This document shows positions 21,828 to 35,014 of a stretch of 64,000 nucleotides of DNA, piece by piece (position 1 is the first letter of the stretch; each line of letters opens with the position of its first letter). The translations under genes were made by a program, and so were the position numbers. The stretch comes from Litoditis marina. Its lineage: Eukaryota; Nematoda; Chromadorea; Rhabditida; Rhabditidae. The notes below the pieces were generated by a model. That model made no database searches. It saw only the letters and a list, made by a program, of their open reading frames with translations, and was not told where the DNA came from. The stretch spans positions 12,232,720 to 12,296,719 of the forward strand of contig OZ038438.1 in the NCBI GenBank assembly GCA_964036275.1, written 5' to 3'.

Positions 21828-24800
21828 ATGCTTCTCATTCTTCTGGGGGCGCTAGTAGTGCTCTCAACCCAATCTCCCATTGTCACCAATGATGAAAAGG
21901 CGATCGCAGCCTGCACACCTGACAAAGTTTGGGTAGACAACTACATCAAGTATAAATGCTATGAAGATGGAAACTCGAAAGGAATCGCTGTCGTTGGTGA
22001 GTTTGGCTGTTCTCTTCTGCTGAATGACATGTATAACTGTGGGTTTGTTGTAGAATTAGCTTTGGGGAAGGCATGCAAGAAAGGCTAATTTACTTCATTT
22101 CATGTGGTTGTAGTTTTTGATTTCTGCACGTTCTCGGTGTAATGCGACAATTCTGCAGGGTTTGATGATGAGGATACAACTTAACTTCACTCGAGAATTG
22201 GCAATCAAAACCTTATGAGTGTTAAATGATTCGCTTGTTTTCTGAAAGATTCGAGAACAGATACTGCAGTAATTTAAACTCTAGGTTGCGTACCAAGCAA
22301 CGATATGACCGGAGAAGCGCTTCTTCCTTGGCAGACGTATACTACCTGTCACTTCAAGTATGTCTGTGAATTCAATGCCACTCACGCCGTTTACAAGATT
22401 AAAAGTGAGTTTCACGGAATGGTAACAACAGAAAGGTGAATGAGCAATTAATATGAGGTTGATGTACGGAAAGTACCGCACGAACGGAATAAAAAAGTAT
22501 ATAAATAGGAATAGCGTTCAACAATCAGACAGTTACTGAATAGAGTTGCTCACAATGTTCGTCGTAGGTCATCAGGCACCCAACATTCAGATCCCGGTAA
22601 GTTGATCTCGCATACAAAAAAAGTGACCGAAAAAGTGAGAAATGGTATACTATATACGCAAAACGTGTGAAGCATATCCAAATCGCAACACACGCAACGC
22701 GTAACATGTACCTCATGTGTTCACGTTCGTGACTATCTCATGCTGTTGCAGCCTGCATGGACCGCGAGGGAGCCGTGTTGAAGGTGGGAATGACTCGCAC
22801 CTTCGATGACGGGGAGAGCATCACCTGTGTGGAGGAAAACGGGAGAATCCGCGCCAAGGTCACGACCAGTACGTCCGAGTCCTTCGTTAGTCCCGAAGAC
22901 AGCTGTTAGGTGCCCGCTCGTGTTCAATAAATATTTCCCAGACCAATGTTCCTTTTTTCCGAGAGATTGATGTTGTGATGATTATTTCAAGACAACGCCT
23001 ATCGATATTGTAGACAGCTCCTTCACATGATCAAACTAAATACGTGAAGAAATCATTCATTGTGTAGGCACGTATACACAGAGTTCACGAAGTAACTATT
23101 TACATTTACATATTGATTTACAATTTTAATTATATCACAATTTGTCCACGTGTTTAAAGTACAACTTTCCTAGGAGTTGGGTGCGCGTTCGGTAATGAGG
23201 TTTATGCACAGGGGCATACGTGGCTAGATGCTCAACCCGACACAATTGAGGTAAGGTTTCAGTGAATTATGATGTAAATTTATAATGCAGTTATTAATCC
23301 GTGTTTAACGTTTTCACGCCACCTGTAAACACTTGAAACTCACACGAGTCCTTTTCAGGTAGCCGGAAGATCAGTGACAGTCGGAAGAGGAATCAGCTAT
23401 CAATGTAAAAAACACACGAACGGAACATATTATAGTGAAGTTAAAGGTGAACAATTATTATTTCTGAAAAACGGTCACAATTTGATGTACTGTTTGTTTA
23501 AAACGAAATGATCTTTCAGCTTGCTTATCTGCGGAAAATCGGTACATCCGACCGGGAGCTTTCGGAAAGGTCGCTGGAGTCATAGTGAAATGCGGAGAGA
23601 AAACGATCACCGGTGGATACGTCATCAGAATAGCCCGAGATGTCGGTAGGTCACAATCACAAACGGGGAAAAGCTCACCGACAGATTCACAGATCTCAAA
23701 GTTTACCCGTGTTTCCATTCTTATTCTCAAAAAATTCGATTAGTCTTCGATTATATTTTGTGTATATGTAAGTGTAAACTGTTAGCGAGAAAAGGAAGTG
23801 TTTAACCGAACGTCGGTCGCAAAGTGCAGTTTTCCAAGTAGAAACGGAAAGACAACGTAGAATAATATATTTTTAACATCCCAAATTGTTATTTGGAGTT
23901 GTTTTATAACATTGTGACAACATATGAATTGTTCAAAAACACATCCTCAGAAATATCGTGTACTGAAAATGGAATGCGCAAAGAAAACGGCGAAGAGTGG
24001 GTCTCTGACAATGGAAAAACTGCCTATGTCTGTCATTACGGAGAAATACTGAAGAAAAGTAAGTTCCTACTTTTTTCGATTACTCAGTTGTTAACGTTTA
24101 CCAATGTCGTCCATACGTCTTCGTTTTTTGGAAAACTAGGAACTAGGTTTATTGTGTATATCCAATTCCAGTTTTTCTACTAGCCTGAACCTATAACTAT
24201 CACCTAGGTGGAATCAAAACTGAACTATCACTACAAAGCAATTAGAACTTCGTTATCACCTGACGTAATTTATTGTATACACAGTACACACATTTATGGG
24301 TACTTTTGGGCTTATTTTTTGCCCGCTCTTGTCCTTCCCACTGAGACTTGAATGAACTAATCTTTTCAGGGAAGTAGTTTTATTTGCATGTTGTAACAAG
24401 GATTTTACCTTGTTTCTATTTTAGTTGCTATTTTATCTTTCCACAGGCTGCATCATTGATAGTGTACACATTCCTCTTCAAACGACCAAATACGTTATGG
24501 GTACCGCCTACTACTGTCATCAAGGAGAAGGAGTGTTTTCATTCGAAAATCTAAGTGAGTTTCCAGAAATGACCCAAACAAAAGATAGTTAATTATCTCA
24601 GAAAAAGCTTTTCAGGAAATTCACTGTTTTTTGTTCATTCCAGAAGGATGTACCACTCAAGATGGAAGTATGGTGAGGTTCGACAAAACGTACTACGAAG
24701 AAGATCAGATCAAGAAGTGCTCCTTCAAGTTTACCGCACATTCTACAGTAGAGGCCGTGTTTCAGCAAGTCGGTATGTTTGTGAAATATACGTTTTCCAA

Positions 24801-27332
24801 AGCACTTACAAACACATGATGGACTATATCCCTATAGATCAAATACATAATCACCTGTAACTTGTAACATAAAAACAATATAACGTGGAATTCTGTGGGG
24901 GCTCGTCCATTTTTCAAGTGATTGTTGCCTCTAAAGGGCATCAACTACTCTGAGCGCTCCTTGGATCATGCGGCACAGCAGCCCGCTCAAATTTTGATGA
25001 AACTACAGACACATCACTTCGAACTGCTCGCTCTTCAATTATAAACTGTGTTACTCTCAGGTTGTCTACATAACAGCGAACCGATCACCATAAACGCAAT
25101 GCAGATAGTCGATGGTCTGTACGTGTACTGTGCTAAAGACGTGGATTGCTACAAAGCACGTGTTCTCACCAAGAGAGAAATACAAAATTGGACCAAGCGG
25201 GTGGGTTTGATTTCCAAATCGCTATTTTTGTCAAACATAAAAGTTAAAACTCACGCAAAACTCAGGCCGGACAAGTTTTTGAACAATATTCACGTGCCCA
25301 CGAGAAAATTTATTGTACTTTAGCTTTGTGATACTTACACCAACTAACGACTCTGTAATATATCTTTTTCACTCTGCCAAAAATAAATTAATTTTTCAGG
25401 AAGGGGAATCATGGTCTAGAACAGTAGATGGTGTTGAAGGAAACGGGAAAGGGGTTTCTGTAACAAAGCCAACAACCACAACTACAACAACAACCACAAC
25501 AACAACCACAACACCACCAACAACAACAACAACAACACCCACCACAACAACAACAACACCACCCACTTCTACTACTACAATACCACCCACAACAACAACA
25601 GCGGCAACAACAACAACAACAACTACTACTACAACGCCACCCACAACGACAACAACAACACCACCCACTACTACTACAACAACACCACCCACAACAACGA
25701 CAACTACAACACCACCCACTACTACTACAACAACACCACCCACAACAACGACAACTACAACACCACCCACTACTACTACAACAACACCACCCACAACAAC
25801 AACAACTACTACTACTACTACTACTACACCACCCACAACAACAACAACAACAACAGCAACAACAACACCACCACCACCCACTACAACCATGCCAATTCCA
25901 ACCACAGCCGTCCCGGAGACCACACAGATTCCTAGCAGTACACAAAAGCCAAAGACCGAGAAGAAGTGTAAAAACTTGTTATCAAAAGACGTCTGCATCC
26001 AACTTTCTCCCATGTGTGTCTCGCCTTCCGCGAGAATAAGTGAAATCAAAACCATTTTGAACGGAGTGAAAATGTGGAAATCGAAACGGAAGTCTATAGA
26101 TCAACTGTTACATACGTTCAGGTAAGATTTGGAGCAAAACTAAAATACCACATTCACATTGTAATAATTTTTACTGACCATCTGGATGAACACTTGTTGT
26201 AAACATAAGCAACATATCAAGTTCTGGACATTGTTTGATGTACGCAGTGTCATTGTGGTGATTCGTTTCGAGTGACTCCCGTTTCGATAGCGAGTAAGAA
26301 ACCGTGGAATGCTACCGTTCAAAATTTCAAGAAATAACTGAGAAAAGTTTAAAGGAATAGTGATTCACTAAAAACAGAACCAAAAGATCTCTCATGTTTA
26401 CTGAGGAAACACTACCTAGTTTGCTACTCATAGAAGTTTCAAGTTGCAAGTTTCCCCAAAGTCTGTTTTCAGACATGATTCAGTCGAAGAACCTGAGAAG
26501 ACCATTGTCGATGCCGTTTTGGAGTCTCCATCAAAATGTGCCGGTTGCGCCGGCTGCTGTGCGGGTAAGACATGCCGACATTATAAAACACGACTGATGT
26601 AACCATGAACAATTTGAGAAGTAATAGACTAATAAGACGATTTTTATTGAATTTTCATTCTGCAATCTACTAAGCGGCCAACTTTAGCTGATGAGCCAAT
26701 ATGTTTTAAATTATGGCTTGGTGAACCCTTGCGGTTGTTCATCGAATGTAACAACTGTTAAATGTTAGAGTATGTGTATGTTGATCACATTCAGTTCAAC
26801 GTGGTTGTGGTTCAACGTGCTGTTCAACTAAGTGTCGCCCAAATAATAGATTTGTACGGTCCATGGTGCGCTTCCTTTGCGGTCAAACGTGTGGATGCGA
26901 GCAAGGTGAGTTATGTTGTTCCAGCGTACTGCAATGAACTCTTTGAATGGGTTTAAATTATGGTGTTTCATGCTTTGCTTTCATTCTGTGAGTTTTTTGG
27001 GGTAGCTCCCAATGAGAAGACAGCAACTATATAGTCCTCATCAAGCCCACGTGGACTTCTACAATAAACAATAGGCTATGTGATCATATGTTTTAGAGAG
27101 AAAATCAACTCATTTTCAAATGTTGTCAAACATATTTTCGAATGGTTTATATTTGGATTAAAAGAAGCATGAAAACACCTCAGAGCATGGTAAATGGACT
27201 AGCAGTATTGAACTCATACTGTAGGAGTAAGATGGAAAATGACCCAAGATAACTGATTGTTTTGTGATTCCAGAGTACAACGTGGAGAACTTCATTGCCA
27301 CAGTCCTACAGGCAGGAAGAAAATGCGAATGA
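21828..27332 (+). CDS. Secreted multi-module protein with mucin tract, 721 residues
   Basis: Fourteen exons close in frame: 21828-21996, 22285-22404, 22752-22868, 23174-23250, 23359-23446, 23520-23645, 23951-24058, 24447-24554, 24644-24772, 25061-25200, 25400-26121, 26473-26564, 26795-26905, 27274-27332. The start MLLILLGALVVLSTQSPIV is a signal peptide. Residues about 28-390 are repeated modules of 40-45 residues. Most follow the pattern C..(G)...G...Y.C (for example GCVPSNDMTGEALLPW), mostly one per phase-1 exon, resembling the fibronectin-I-like modules of nematode MIG-18-type proteins. Exon 11 then encodes about 150 Thr/Pro residues, a likely O-glycosylated stalk, partly in 51-base tandem units (25,661, 25,712, 25,763). 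The C-terminus is Cys-rich (KCAGCAGCC, RGCGSTCCSTKCRP). An extracellular matrix, cuticle or mucus role is inferred. No membrane anchor is seen. Confidence 0.8.
22869..22931 (+). other. Alternative short 3' end of the multi-module gene
   Basis: Exon 3 has a good donor (gtacgt) after 22,868 that joins exon 4 in frame. If it is not used, the frame continues 13 codons to a TAG at 22,907-22,909, followed 17 bases later by AATAAA (22,926-22,931). This would give a short secreted isoform with only the first three modules. Confidence 0.5.
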
Positions 27333-27637
27333 ACATACATCGACTGGTATTAATTAGACAATCAGGTCGATCTTGCTGAACTTGTCTGTTCTGAACTGTT
27401 TTATTCGTAAATATGTTAATTTTGCTGTACTTGTTACTAAAGGCAATCGACAGCAAATGAAGAACAATACAACAACGGATCATCAATCTATTTTCTTCTC
27501 TGTTTTTCTTTTGTTGCTTCGTCATTCACAGGAAATGAAAACGGCTTTCTCGCCATTCAACTATCAAAATGTGTCATGGATTCGTCATGACAAAATTGCA
27601 TAAAACATGCCCTGTTTCATGGACTGAAATAGGAACC

Positions 27638-29027
27638 ATGCTCATTATTCTGCTAACTATCACAGCCTGCGCGGCAACGGGTGAACTTCTATTTGACAGA
27701 AGATACGCAAGTCATTCGCAAGATTTCACTTCACTTGTACAGTCCTCAAACTTACGACAAACGCTATTCACTAATTGTCAGGTGAGCTTTCCTCAGTCTG
27801 TTTTATCATATTTTAAATTTCTCAATGTACGTTTTTGCATAAATAGAAAATAAAGTGTATGCATGTCTGGTCAAATCAAATCAATTCTCTAATATTTAGA
27901 ACAATTGCGATAACTACGCCGTCGAGAAATGGAAATTCCAAGACGAAATGCATGCTCCTCGATGTTTCTATGTTGTTCTGGTGAGCTGAACGTGCACTCT
28001 AATTGTTGTATCGGAAAACACTGTTAGCTCTGACATTAGTTGACACGGACGCCTTGACGTAACTCTGTTAACGCCTTGTAAAACCCGCACTGACACTGTC
28101 GACTGGCGACAGGTCAGCAATGTGCCAGATGATAACTCAAAAACATTTGCGCCAGTTTTCTGCAGTTAGCAAGCTACAAAAGGAACAGAGCATAGAGGTC
28201 AATGAGCCCGCAGACAAGCTAAGACAATCTGCGTCTCTCTAATCTGCGCAAACTCTCTTCGTGACCGCTACAAAAGTGGTATGATAATTGGCAGGGAACG
28301 TCTGAGAGAAGCGGTCAGACCAGTTCACAGTTGAACAGCTTTAACAACGATTCCCAGCCAACTGGCAAGGCACTTTTGCCTCGACGAGAAAATGTCCAGG
28401 TCATAGAGACGCTGACTGTCTGTGGTTTCATTGACCTGAATTCCCTCCCATTTCTAAATGAGGCCCGTCCATTTGTATTGATTCAAGTTTTTCTGAATAG
28501 TTTCCCGTTTTCCAGCAAAACGACAACCTGGAACAGGCGTTCTCCGCGAATTGCTACACAAGACACCTTGAACTAGATCCGAATAGTCCGATTGATATCA
28601 ACTACGGGAAAAAAGTTTTTCCCGAATGCGAAATGAAACATTACCATCGCGGCCTACCATACTATGCTCCGTGTTATGCCGACTCTTCCGCCGGGTCAGT
28701 TACAACATAACTTGTTGTTTGTTCTAAGACAAAACTTTGCGTTCCACTCTAATGAAACATTCTACATTTCATCCGGTAGTACATCCAAGAAAACCCTTTT
28801 CAACTTCATGCATTGATAACAATGGAATCAAACCAAAGAGGTTTCAACAAAAAAATTACTTTTGAGTTACTCATCTGCGATTAAACTTTGGAGTTTTACA
28901 ATCATATATGTGCCTAGTCTGTATGTTGCATTTTTGTTTCTTATTCAAAACTGATTCTTTCAGCGGACAATCATTGATTGCTGTACTCTTTTTCACCATT
29001 CTACTTTGTGCAAGAAATAAGTTTTGA
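27638..29027 (+). CDS. Signal-peptide protein with C-terminal membrane segment, 155 residues
   Basis: Four exons (27638-27781, 27900-27980, 28516-28694, 28964-29027) join with phases 0, 0, 2 and end in TGA. The N-terminus MLIILLTITACAATG is a signal peptide. The middle is a Cys-containing ectodomain (QTLFTNCQNNCDNYAVEKW, APRCFYVVL, FPECEMKHYHRGLPYYAPCY) with seven cysteines after cleavage. The last exon encodes LIAVLFFTILLCARNKF, either a single membrane span or a GPI-anchor signal, preceded by small residues (DSSAGG). An in-frame upstream ATG exists at 27,569, but the signal peptide starts at 27,638 just after an ag acceptor. I do not recognise the family. It follows the multi-module gene on the same strand, 306 bases away. 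Confidence 0.7.
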
Positions 29028-29213
29028 AGACCGGACTGAATGCGATTATCAACCGATCCCACACTGCATACATATTCGAATTTCGCGTCATACTTTTATT
29101 GTACATGTTTTTGATGGAGTAAACCATGATGATCATACACAATACACAAGATTCAGTCATTTTACCGTAAATTTTCGAAAGTGAAGAACAATTGAAGGGG
29201 AAATAGATTCCGA

Positions 29214-32200
29214 TTACACTGAGAAAAATACTTCAGCGTACGTGAGGACCCGTGCAACAATTATGTGAAAACAAACTCCCCACAGGGCAATCAGAGTCTG
29301 AGATAGAGAGTCCGGCCCGACGGACCAGTTTACAGGAACGCAGTTGCGGAATAGAATGTGCAGAATGTACAGTGTCAAAGCGTGCTGACCTGGAAAGAGT
29401 TGAAAAGTATCAGTTTTCTCTTCCAAACTTGTTCTAATTCGAAAAAAAATGAAGTTGGGCTTTTCCGAAATTACGAGATTGAAATGTCGATGGATTAATA
29501 AGTTTAGTATGAACAAGCTCTCCATCATCTTTGTTATTGAATAGCATGAAACACTGACCAACGGATTGCAGCGTAGGTGCGGCTAGATACTTTTTGACAT
29601 CTATCACGAGGAATAACACGAATGTTAGTGAAGAAGATAACGCTACGGTAACAAGACAATAGGAAAACGACCTGAAATTTGGAAAAATTCTCGGACTAAA
29701 ATCTATTTTCAGCTACTTTTTGACATTTAACAGTTTTCGGAAAACTTTGATAGTTGAGATTCGAATCGATCTGCTATGCTACCAAAAACTACCAAAACAT
29801 TGCATGTAAACCGTGTCTTTCACGCCAGCGTGTCCGTGTAGAAATCACGCGGACTGTACAAAACAGAGCTATATGCGCGAAACTCTCAGATGTACTTGGA
29901 GCGCATTCTATTCTGAATTTCACCAGAGACCACTGATTTTGTTGCACTCACCAAAGATTTTTATTAATAGGCATAAAAGTTGCATGGAACATCAATGCTA
30001 GCACCAAACAAATTAGAGTCGAGGAAACAATCCATCTGGCTGCGTCTGTCTTTGATTTCGCTCTCAGTAAATACACGAACTGAAATGGAGTACAACGATA
30101 AACTGCTATATTACCACCATTATTAACTACGAATGACAGTTACGATTAGGTGTTAGACTCAATTGTGATATAGGCCAAATGTGACGCTGCACAAACTGAT
30201 GTATTTCTGCAGCTTGTGAGACTAATGTTTGACTATTAAGTGAACGTTCAATTTTCGGACAAAAGACAACTACTATCGCAACAGTTAGGCCTCATCTTCG
30301 TCTACCATATAACTATTTGTCGACACAGATTTCAGTTTCTGTCAAACTTGACATGTTGAATGCAACCAATGAAAAAAAAACTGACGAAAAATCCAGAGTA
30401 AACATTGAATACCGCCATTAGAGTGCCTATCAGTCCTTCGGGATCATAAGGGTTTGGGCACATGTAAGGATCCTAAATGAAAATCTATTCGTAAATATTC
30501 ATTGTGAGACTCTTCAAAAAACGGAGAGCAGTTTGTGGAATGCAAACAGCTCGAACACATTTTTCTCAAGCCTGGCGGGAAAACCCTAGTGTAAATTTAG
30601 TTTAGTACCACGTGTGCTTAATTTTCCCGTCCGGTCTTCTTGGAAAATGGGTGATAAAATGTATTTCATAAATTGAACCGGGCAACCGCTGAACCATGAT
30701 AAAAATACTGGAGGTCAGACTACTATTGTTCAAACACAGAAAATTCACTATTTTCACAAAACTTTCACATGATGAGGTATTTTGTTGTAGCCCGTGAGTT
30801 CAACGTATTCCCGAGTGGGTTAATGGAATCTGTGTCATTCGTATTGGAGCTTGTTGATGTCTGATAGTTCAGTGCACTCAGTGTGTTCTTTATAAAAGTG
30901 GTTCTTATCCTACCTTACAAGTCGGCTTTTGGTACAAATGTGACTTTCCGACCAGAGTTACGTCCACCATGTAGTTCAAACCGCCTGTACAGTTTCTATT
31001 TGTGCCGTTGCTGGCTAAACCACCGGGACCTAGATAAAACCTGTAAATGAAAAACAAGTTGTAAAAACATGTTGAAAAAAAATTTCGTTGAAAATTTTTC
31101 GTTTATCTGTGTTTGTACGAGTATAGAAAGTTACCGAATCTTTGTTGTAATGTGACTTCGTCACACATCATAATTGGCGAGTTTTGCCAAAACAGTATAC
31201 GAGATCAAACCACACGCAGTATGGTAGGTCATAACACACAGTGTAACTTGCTTAGAAAAGAGCGATCCCTGTTATCAACAGCCTCATAATCTACGAAAAT
31301 TCATGTTGTTTTGAAAAACTCATGATGGGAATAATCACTGCATTTCATTTTCAATTTCATCACTCAACTTGGACATCCTGGAAGAGGAAACACGAGTTCC
31401 GCAGCTGTCAAGGCGAGACACATCGACCACACCACAACTGACTCTTTCCAAAGATTGGTTGAAACGTCATGAATAGGCTGGAACCAATCAGTTTCAAATT
31501 TGCCGTACCGCCAAATGCTCACAAATTCAATGCAAACAGAGCTTAGACAGCATTGTACTAGTTTGTGCTTTCTAAAACTCAAAGAGGAACGGAAACAAAT
31601 ACTATTGCGTTGCTTTTTTGTGGATTAAATATTCACGTGTATTGCCAGGAATGAAATGTCACCAATTGCCTAAACCATAGGCATGATTACTCTCATAAGA
31701 AAAGCACTAAACTCTTGTTGATCGTTCAATCGCTCTCTGAATACTTGGAGCGATCGAAAAAGGAAAAACAAGTGGCAATAGAGAATGGCTTGATTTCGTT
31801 ACACTTTTGATGAAATGAGTGTCACTGGAAAATTTACGGTACGAAAATAGCGTTGGTTTGTACTCTTTTTTTCAACATCAAGACCACTACTCTGCGGGAA
31901 AGCTCCAGCAGCATAGAGTATGCATTCTATCAATTTAGAGAGGAATGAAAAAAATATACCTCAGCAGGCTCTTCTTCAACTGATTCTGGCTGTTTTTCTT
32001 TCAAGACTCGATGTATGAACAATCTTATGAGGTGGAAAGCGCAATGAGACAAAGCGATCCGTTGTAGCACTCCGAACATTCTGAGACTTTCCCAAGATCT
32101 ACAACATAAACTAGTTTCAAAACAACAGTTCCGGTTAAATACGGAAGATGTGATAAACAAGTCAACAGTTTCTTCTCACCTGCTCTTGCTCAGCAGTAGA

Positions 32201-34149
32201 CCAATGAAGAACAACTTTGCTGTTCGCCGAAAAATGAGCAGACTACTTCTGGAAAAAAAATCTCGGTAGAATCTTCAGCATTATTTGCCCCCTTTTCCAG
32301 AAACATCAAGAACAACAACTTTTTTTTCGAATCCAGACTGTTTCTCGGTCAGCAGAACTCACCTTAAACTCAATCTTCTTTTCATTGCAAATCCATAAGA
32401 AACGCCGACTATGAACAGAAAACTGCAAAGTTCACTATCACGAGGAACAAGCACGAAGAATAAATTACATTTCAATCAAGCAGACAGGACTTTTGTTTAG
32501 AAACAAACTTCCTTTATTTTAAAAAAGAGTCCATCGTAACAAAAACTTGAAAATCGAACCAAAGCTGAAGTTTGTGAAAACGAGTTCACTCACTACGGAA
32601 ACATAAACACCAAATTTAGTTAGAAAAAATCTCATTGTGTCTAAAACAAGAATAAATCAGAGAAAAATTCCTGAGAATGAAGTAAAGCTGAACCATAGAA
32701 ATAATTTTACTCACTGCGGAAACACGAAATCAGCGATAGTGAAACCGTCCCAAGAAGAGTGTTCGAAAATGTTGAAACCTCCTCCACCGTAGTTGACAAA
32801 TATCATCAGCACAATTGCTATCCTGCACTGTTTTCATGTTCATTCAATCACGGTAATACATTGAACTTTTCCCGAGAAACATAGAACATCAATTCAATTT
32901 TATTGATGTTTACTACTGGTGTGGTGGCTAATAGGCGTAGATCTCGGTGAAGCGCGCGTGAAGCGTTGTGGTTTGATTTTCGCGTATTTTCGGATAAACT
33001 AGATAGTGAAGAGCAAACTATAACTCGAACCCCGTGTGGTAGTAAGTTGGGCACCGGCGCAAACCGTCCCAACACCACGATTCAATCAATAAGGTGCTGG
33101 ACTTGTCCTGTTTCGACAGTTCAGTCCTGTGCCTGAGAATGAACTGCTCACCCCCTGGAAACATCAATGTATTTCAATCTTCTGCGAGATGTTGTGTCGA
33201 CCACAGGACGTTCATCCTCCTCTTCATCAATCGATTCCACTCCTGAATACAACCATCCCCTCAATCGGAAGCAGATCCACCTCCTGCAGAATCGAGAACA
33301 TGACACCCGTACTACAAGAAGTAGCTGTTTGAGTAGTAGTTTGATTTCTGATGAAAGCGCAATTTTCAACTCTGTTCCACAAATGCATTCTGATCAGAAA
33401 GAGGGTGAAACAATTTCTGTAATTGGCTTCCGACAGTTTTGCTAGCTCACTGCAGGATACGAGTCTAGTAGACTGATTTTCATTCTAACGATAAAAAAGA
33501 AACCTCAGTCGATCTTTCCTTCAAATCGTATGTGTAACTTGCACCTTTTATATCCAAACTGAAGACTACAAGAGTTGTGAAAACCACCCACATATATTTG
33601 TAGATGGTGATCCACCGTATGCATTCTGACACACAAAATAGCAGAGAGAACATAGAAAGTACGGTGATTCCTGCAAAGTGCAAATTGGAGTATTGTTCCA
33701 TAACCCTCTCATGAATCGCTTTACATAACTGAATTCGCATATACTTACCGTGACTCTGGCTGTCTGGTGAGCCGACGGTCTCGATAATTGTCTTTCCATG
33801 ACTATTGCTGATGTTGTACGTTCCCAGAGAAAGGAAGTCATGATAACTGAAATCACCTGTTTTTTCGTCGAGTTTTCCACAAAAAATGATGGTGTTTTTC
33901 AGTAACCTACAGATACCATGAAATAACTTTGAGGCTTTTCTGAGAATTGAAATAAACAGGCAACTTTTCAAAAAAATCTAATATCTGTCTGATTTTCCGA
34001 ATGTTTTGGAAGAGTAGAAAAAATGCCATTTATTCATGCTTGCATAGAACATCAATTGAAAAGATAATTTCGAACACGAACCCTTCAAGGTAATCTGTGC
34101 CGTTAAGCGAAACTCGGAAATTTGTTGGGGATGTTGAATTGAACAGAAC
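29214..34149 (-). CDS. hgsnat: Heparan-alpha-glucosaminide N-acetyltransferase homologue
   Basis: HGSNAT acetylates the terminal glucosamine of heparan sulfate across the lysosomal membrane using cytosolic acetyl-CoA. Minus-strand exons: 34082-34149, 33749-33906, 33545-33670, 33152-33371, 32715-32822, 32363-32422, 32180-32248, 31960-32098, 31368-31477, 30914-31040, 30404-30472, 29952-30079, 29559-29671, 29214-29389. The 32715-32822 exon reads [14 protein letters not shown]...[16 protein letters not shown], the family signature including the active-site His. Further on: [47 protein letters not shown] and [13 protein letters not shown]. About ten membrane helices follow an N-glycosylated luminal domain. 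Phases agree at every join except 31,477-31,368 to 31,040, where no gt donor exists in phase. The N-terminus is unresolved; a further exon near 34,245-34,357 (DIGELPLNGNPYTTNIRL) is likely, but no signal peptide was found. Confidence 0.9.
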
Positions 34150-34633
34150 CTGCAATCATCTATGAAAATGTGTCTGTAAACAAATAAATGCAAAACAAAA
34201 ACCTAAAACAGAATATCAAATGCCAACTTCCAGTTCCTGTAGTTATTGTACACACAATTTCCATCGTTCTTATAACTAAAAAAGGTTCCGAATTATTTTC
34301 CAAGCGGATGTTGGTTGTATAAGGGTTTCCATTCAAAGGAAGTTCTCCAATATCGGTAGTTTAAAAAACTACTATTACGTAAAAAATCATGTATAATTCG
34401 GTTATCATTTAACATTGATCTACTAGTAATATATTCAACAACACTATCTTCACTTTTAACAGCTTTTTCTCGTCTTCGCATTCGACCTCCGCACCAGATG
34501 TATTGAGCGGAAGAGACAAGCAAATAAAACAACTATAGTCGTCGCCAACGGAAAGGCGGGAGGGTACTGTATATCTCATTTTCCGCTGTGTACGCACACA
34601 TTTCTCATATTCCAAAGCTTATCGGTTCTGTGT

Positions 34634-34705
34634 TCTAATAGCGGAGTGGTTAGCGCCCTGCTACGAATCTTTTGCTCGCAGGTTCGATTCCGGCGAGAGA
34701 CAGAA
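34634..34705 (+). repeat. tRNA-like Pol III promoter (SINE or tRNA pseudogene)
   Basis: A-box-like TAGCGGAGTGGTTAGCGC and a perfect B-box GGTTCGATTCC are spaced as in a tRNA. The acceptor arm pairs only at its outer end and the T arm has one mismatch, so a functional tRNA is unlikely. Same family as 19,190-19,262 by the shared tcGCAGGTTCG core. Confidence 0.55.
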
Positions 34706-35014
34706 ATTTATAAATTTGGCACTCACTATAGTAATACCTGCGTGTTCGCTGCCGGAAGCTGACACAGCGTAAACCAAGCGCATCCCTGGCATTCCTCTCT
34801 CAGAATAGATAACAATGCATCTTTTGGAGCCGAAAAGTGAACTAGAGCCGTGTTTCGCTGAAAAGCTGAGTTGGACATTATATTCGGTTGTGCTTATTCC
34901 CCACTCGCTCAGTTTTCTTTATTTTACTCTGTTTCAACTTCTTTCTTTTTTCATTATGTACCTTCACTTTTGTACGCCTTCACATACGTAATAATTCAAT
35001 CAATATATCTCACT

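Noticed and set aside
22530..22600. Possible 29-base exon in intron 2 of the multi-module gene
   Set aside because: Has splice-like borders, but including it breaks the frame of the next cysteine module.
25396..26055. 219-codon poly-Val and 178-codon Cys/Ser-rich ORFs on the minus strand
   Set aside because: They are antisense readings of the Thr/Pro codon tract of the secreted protein.
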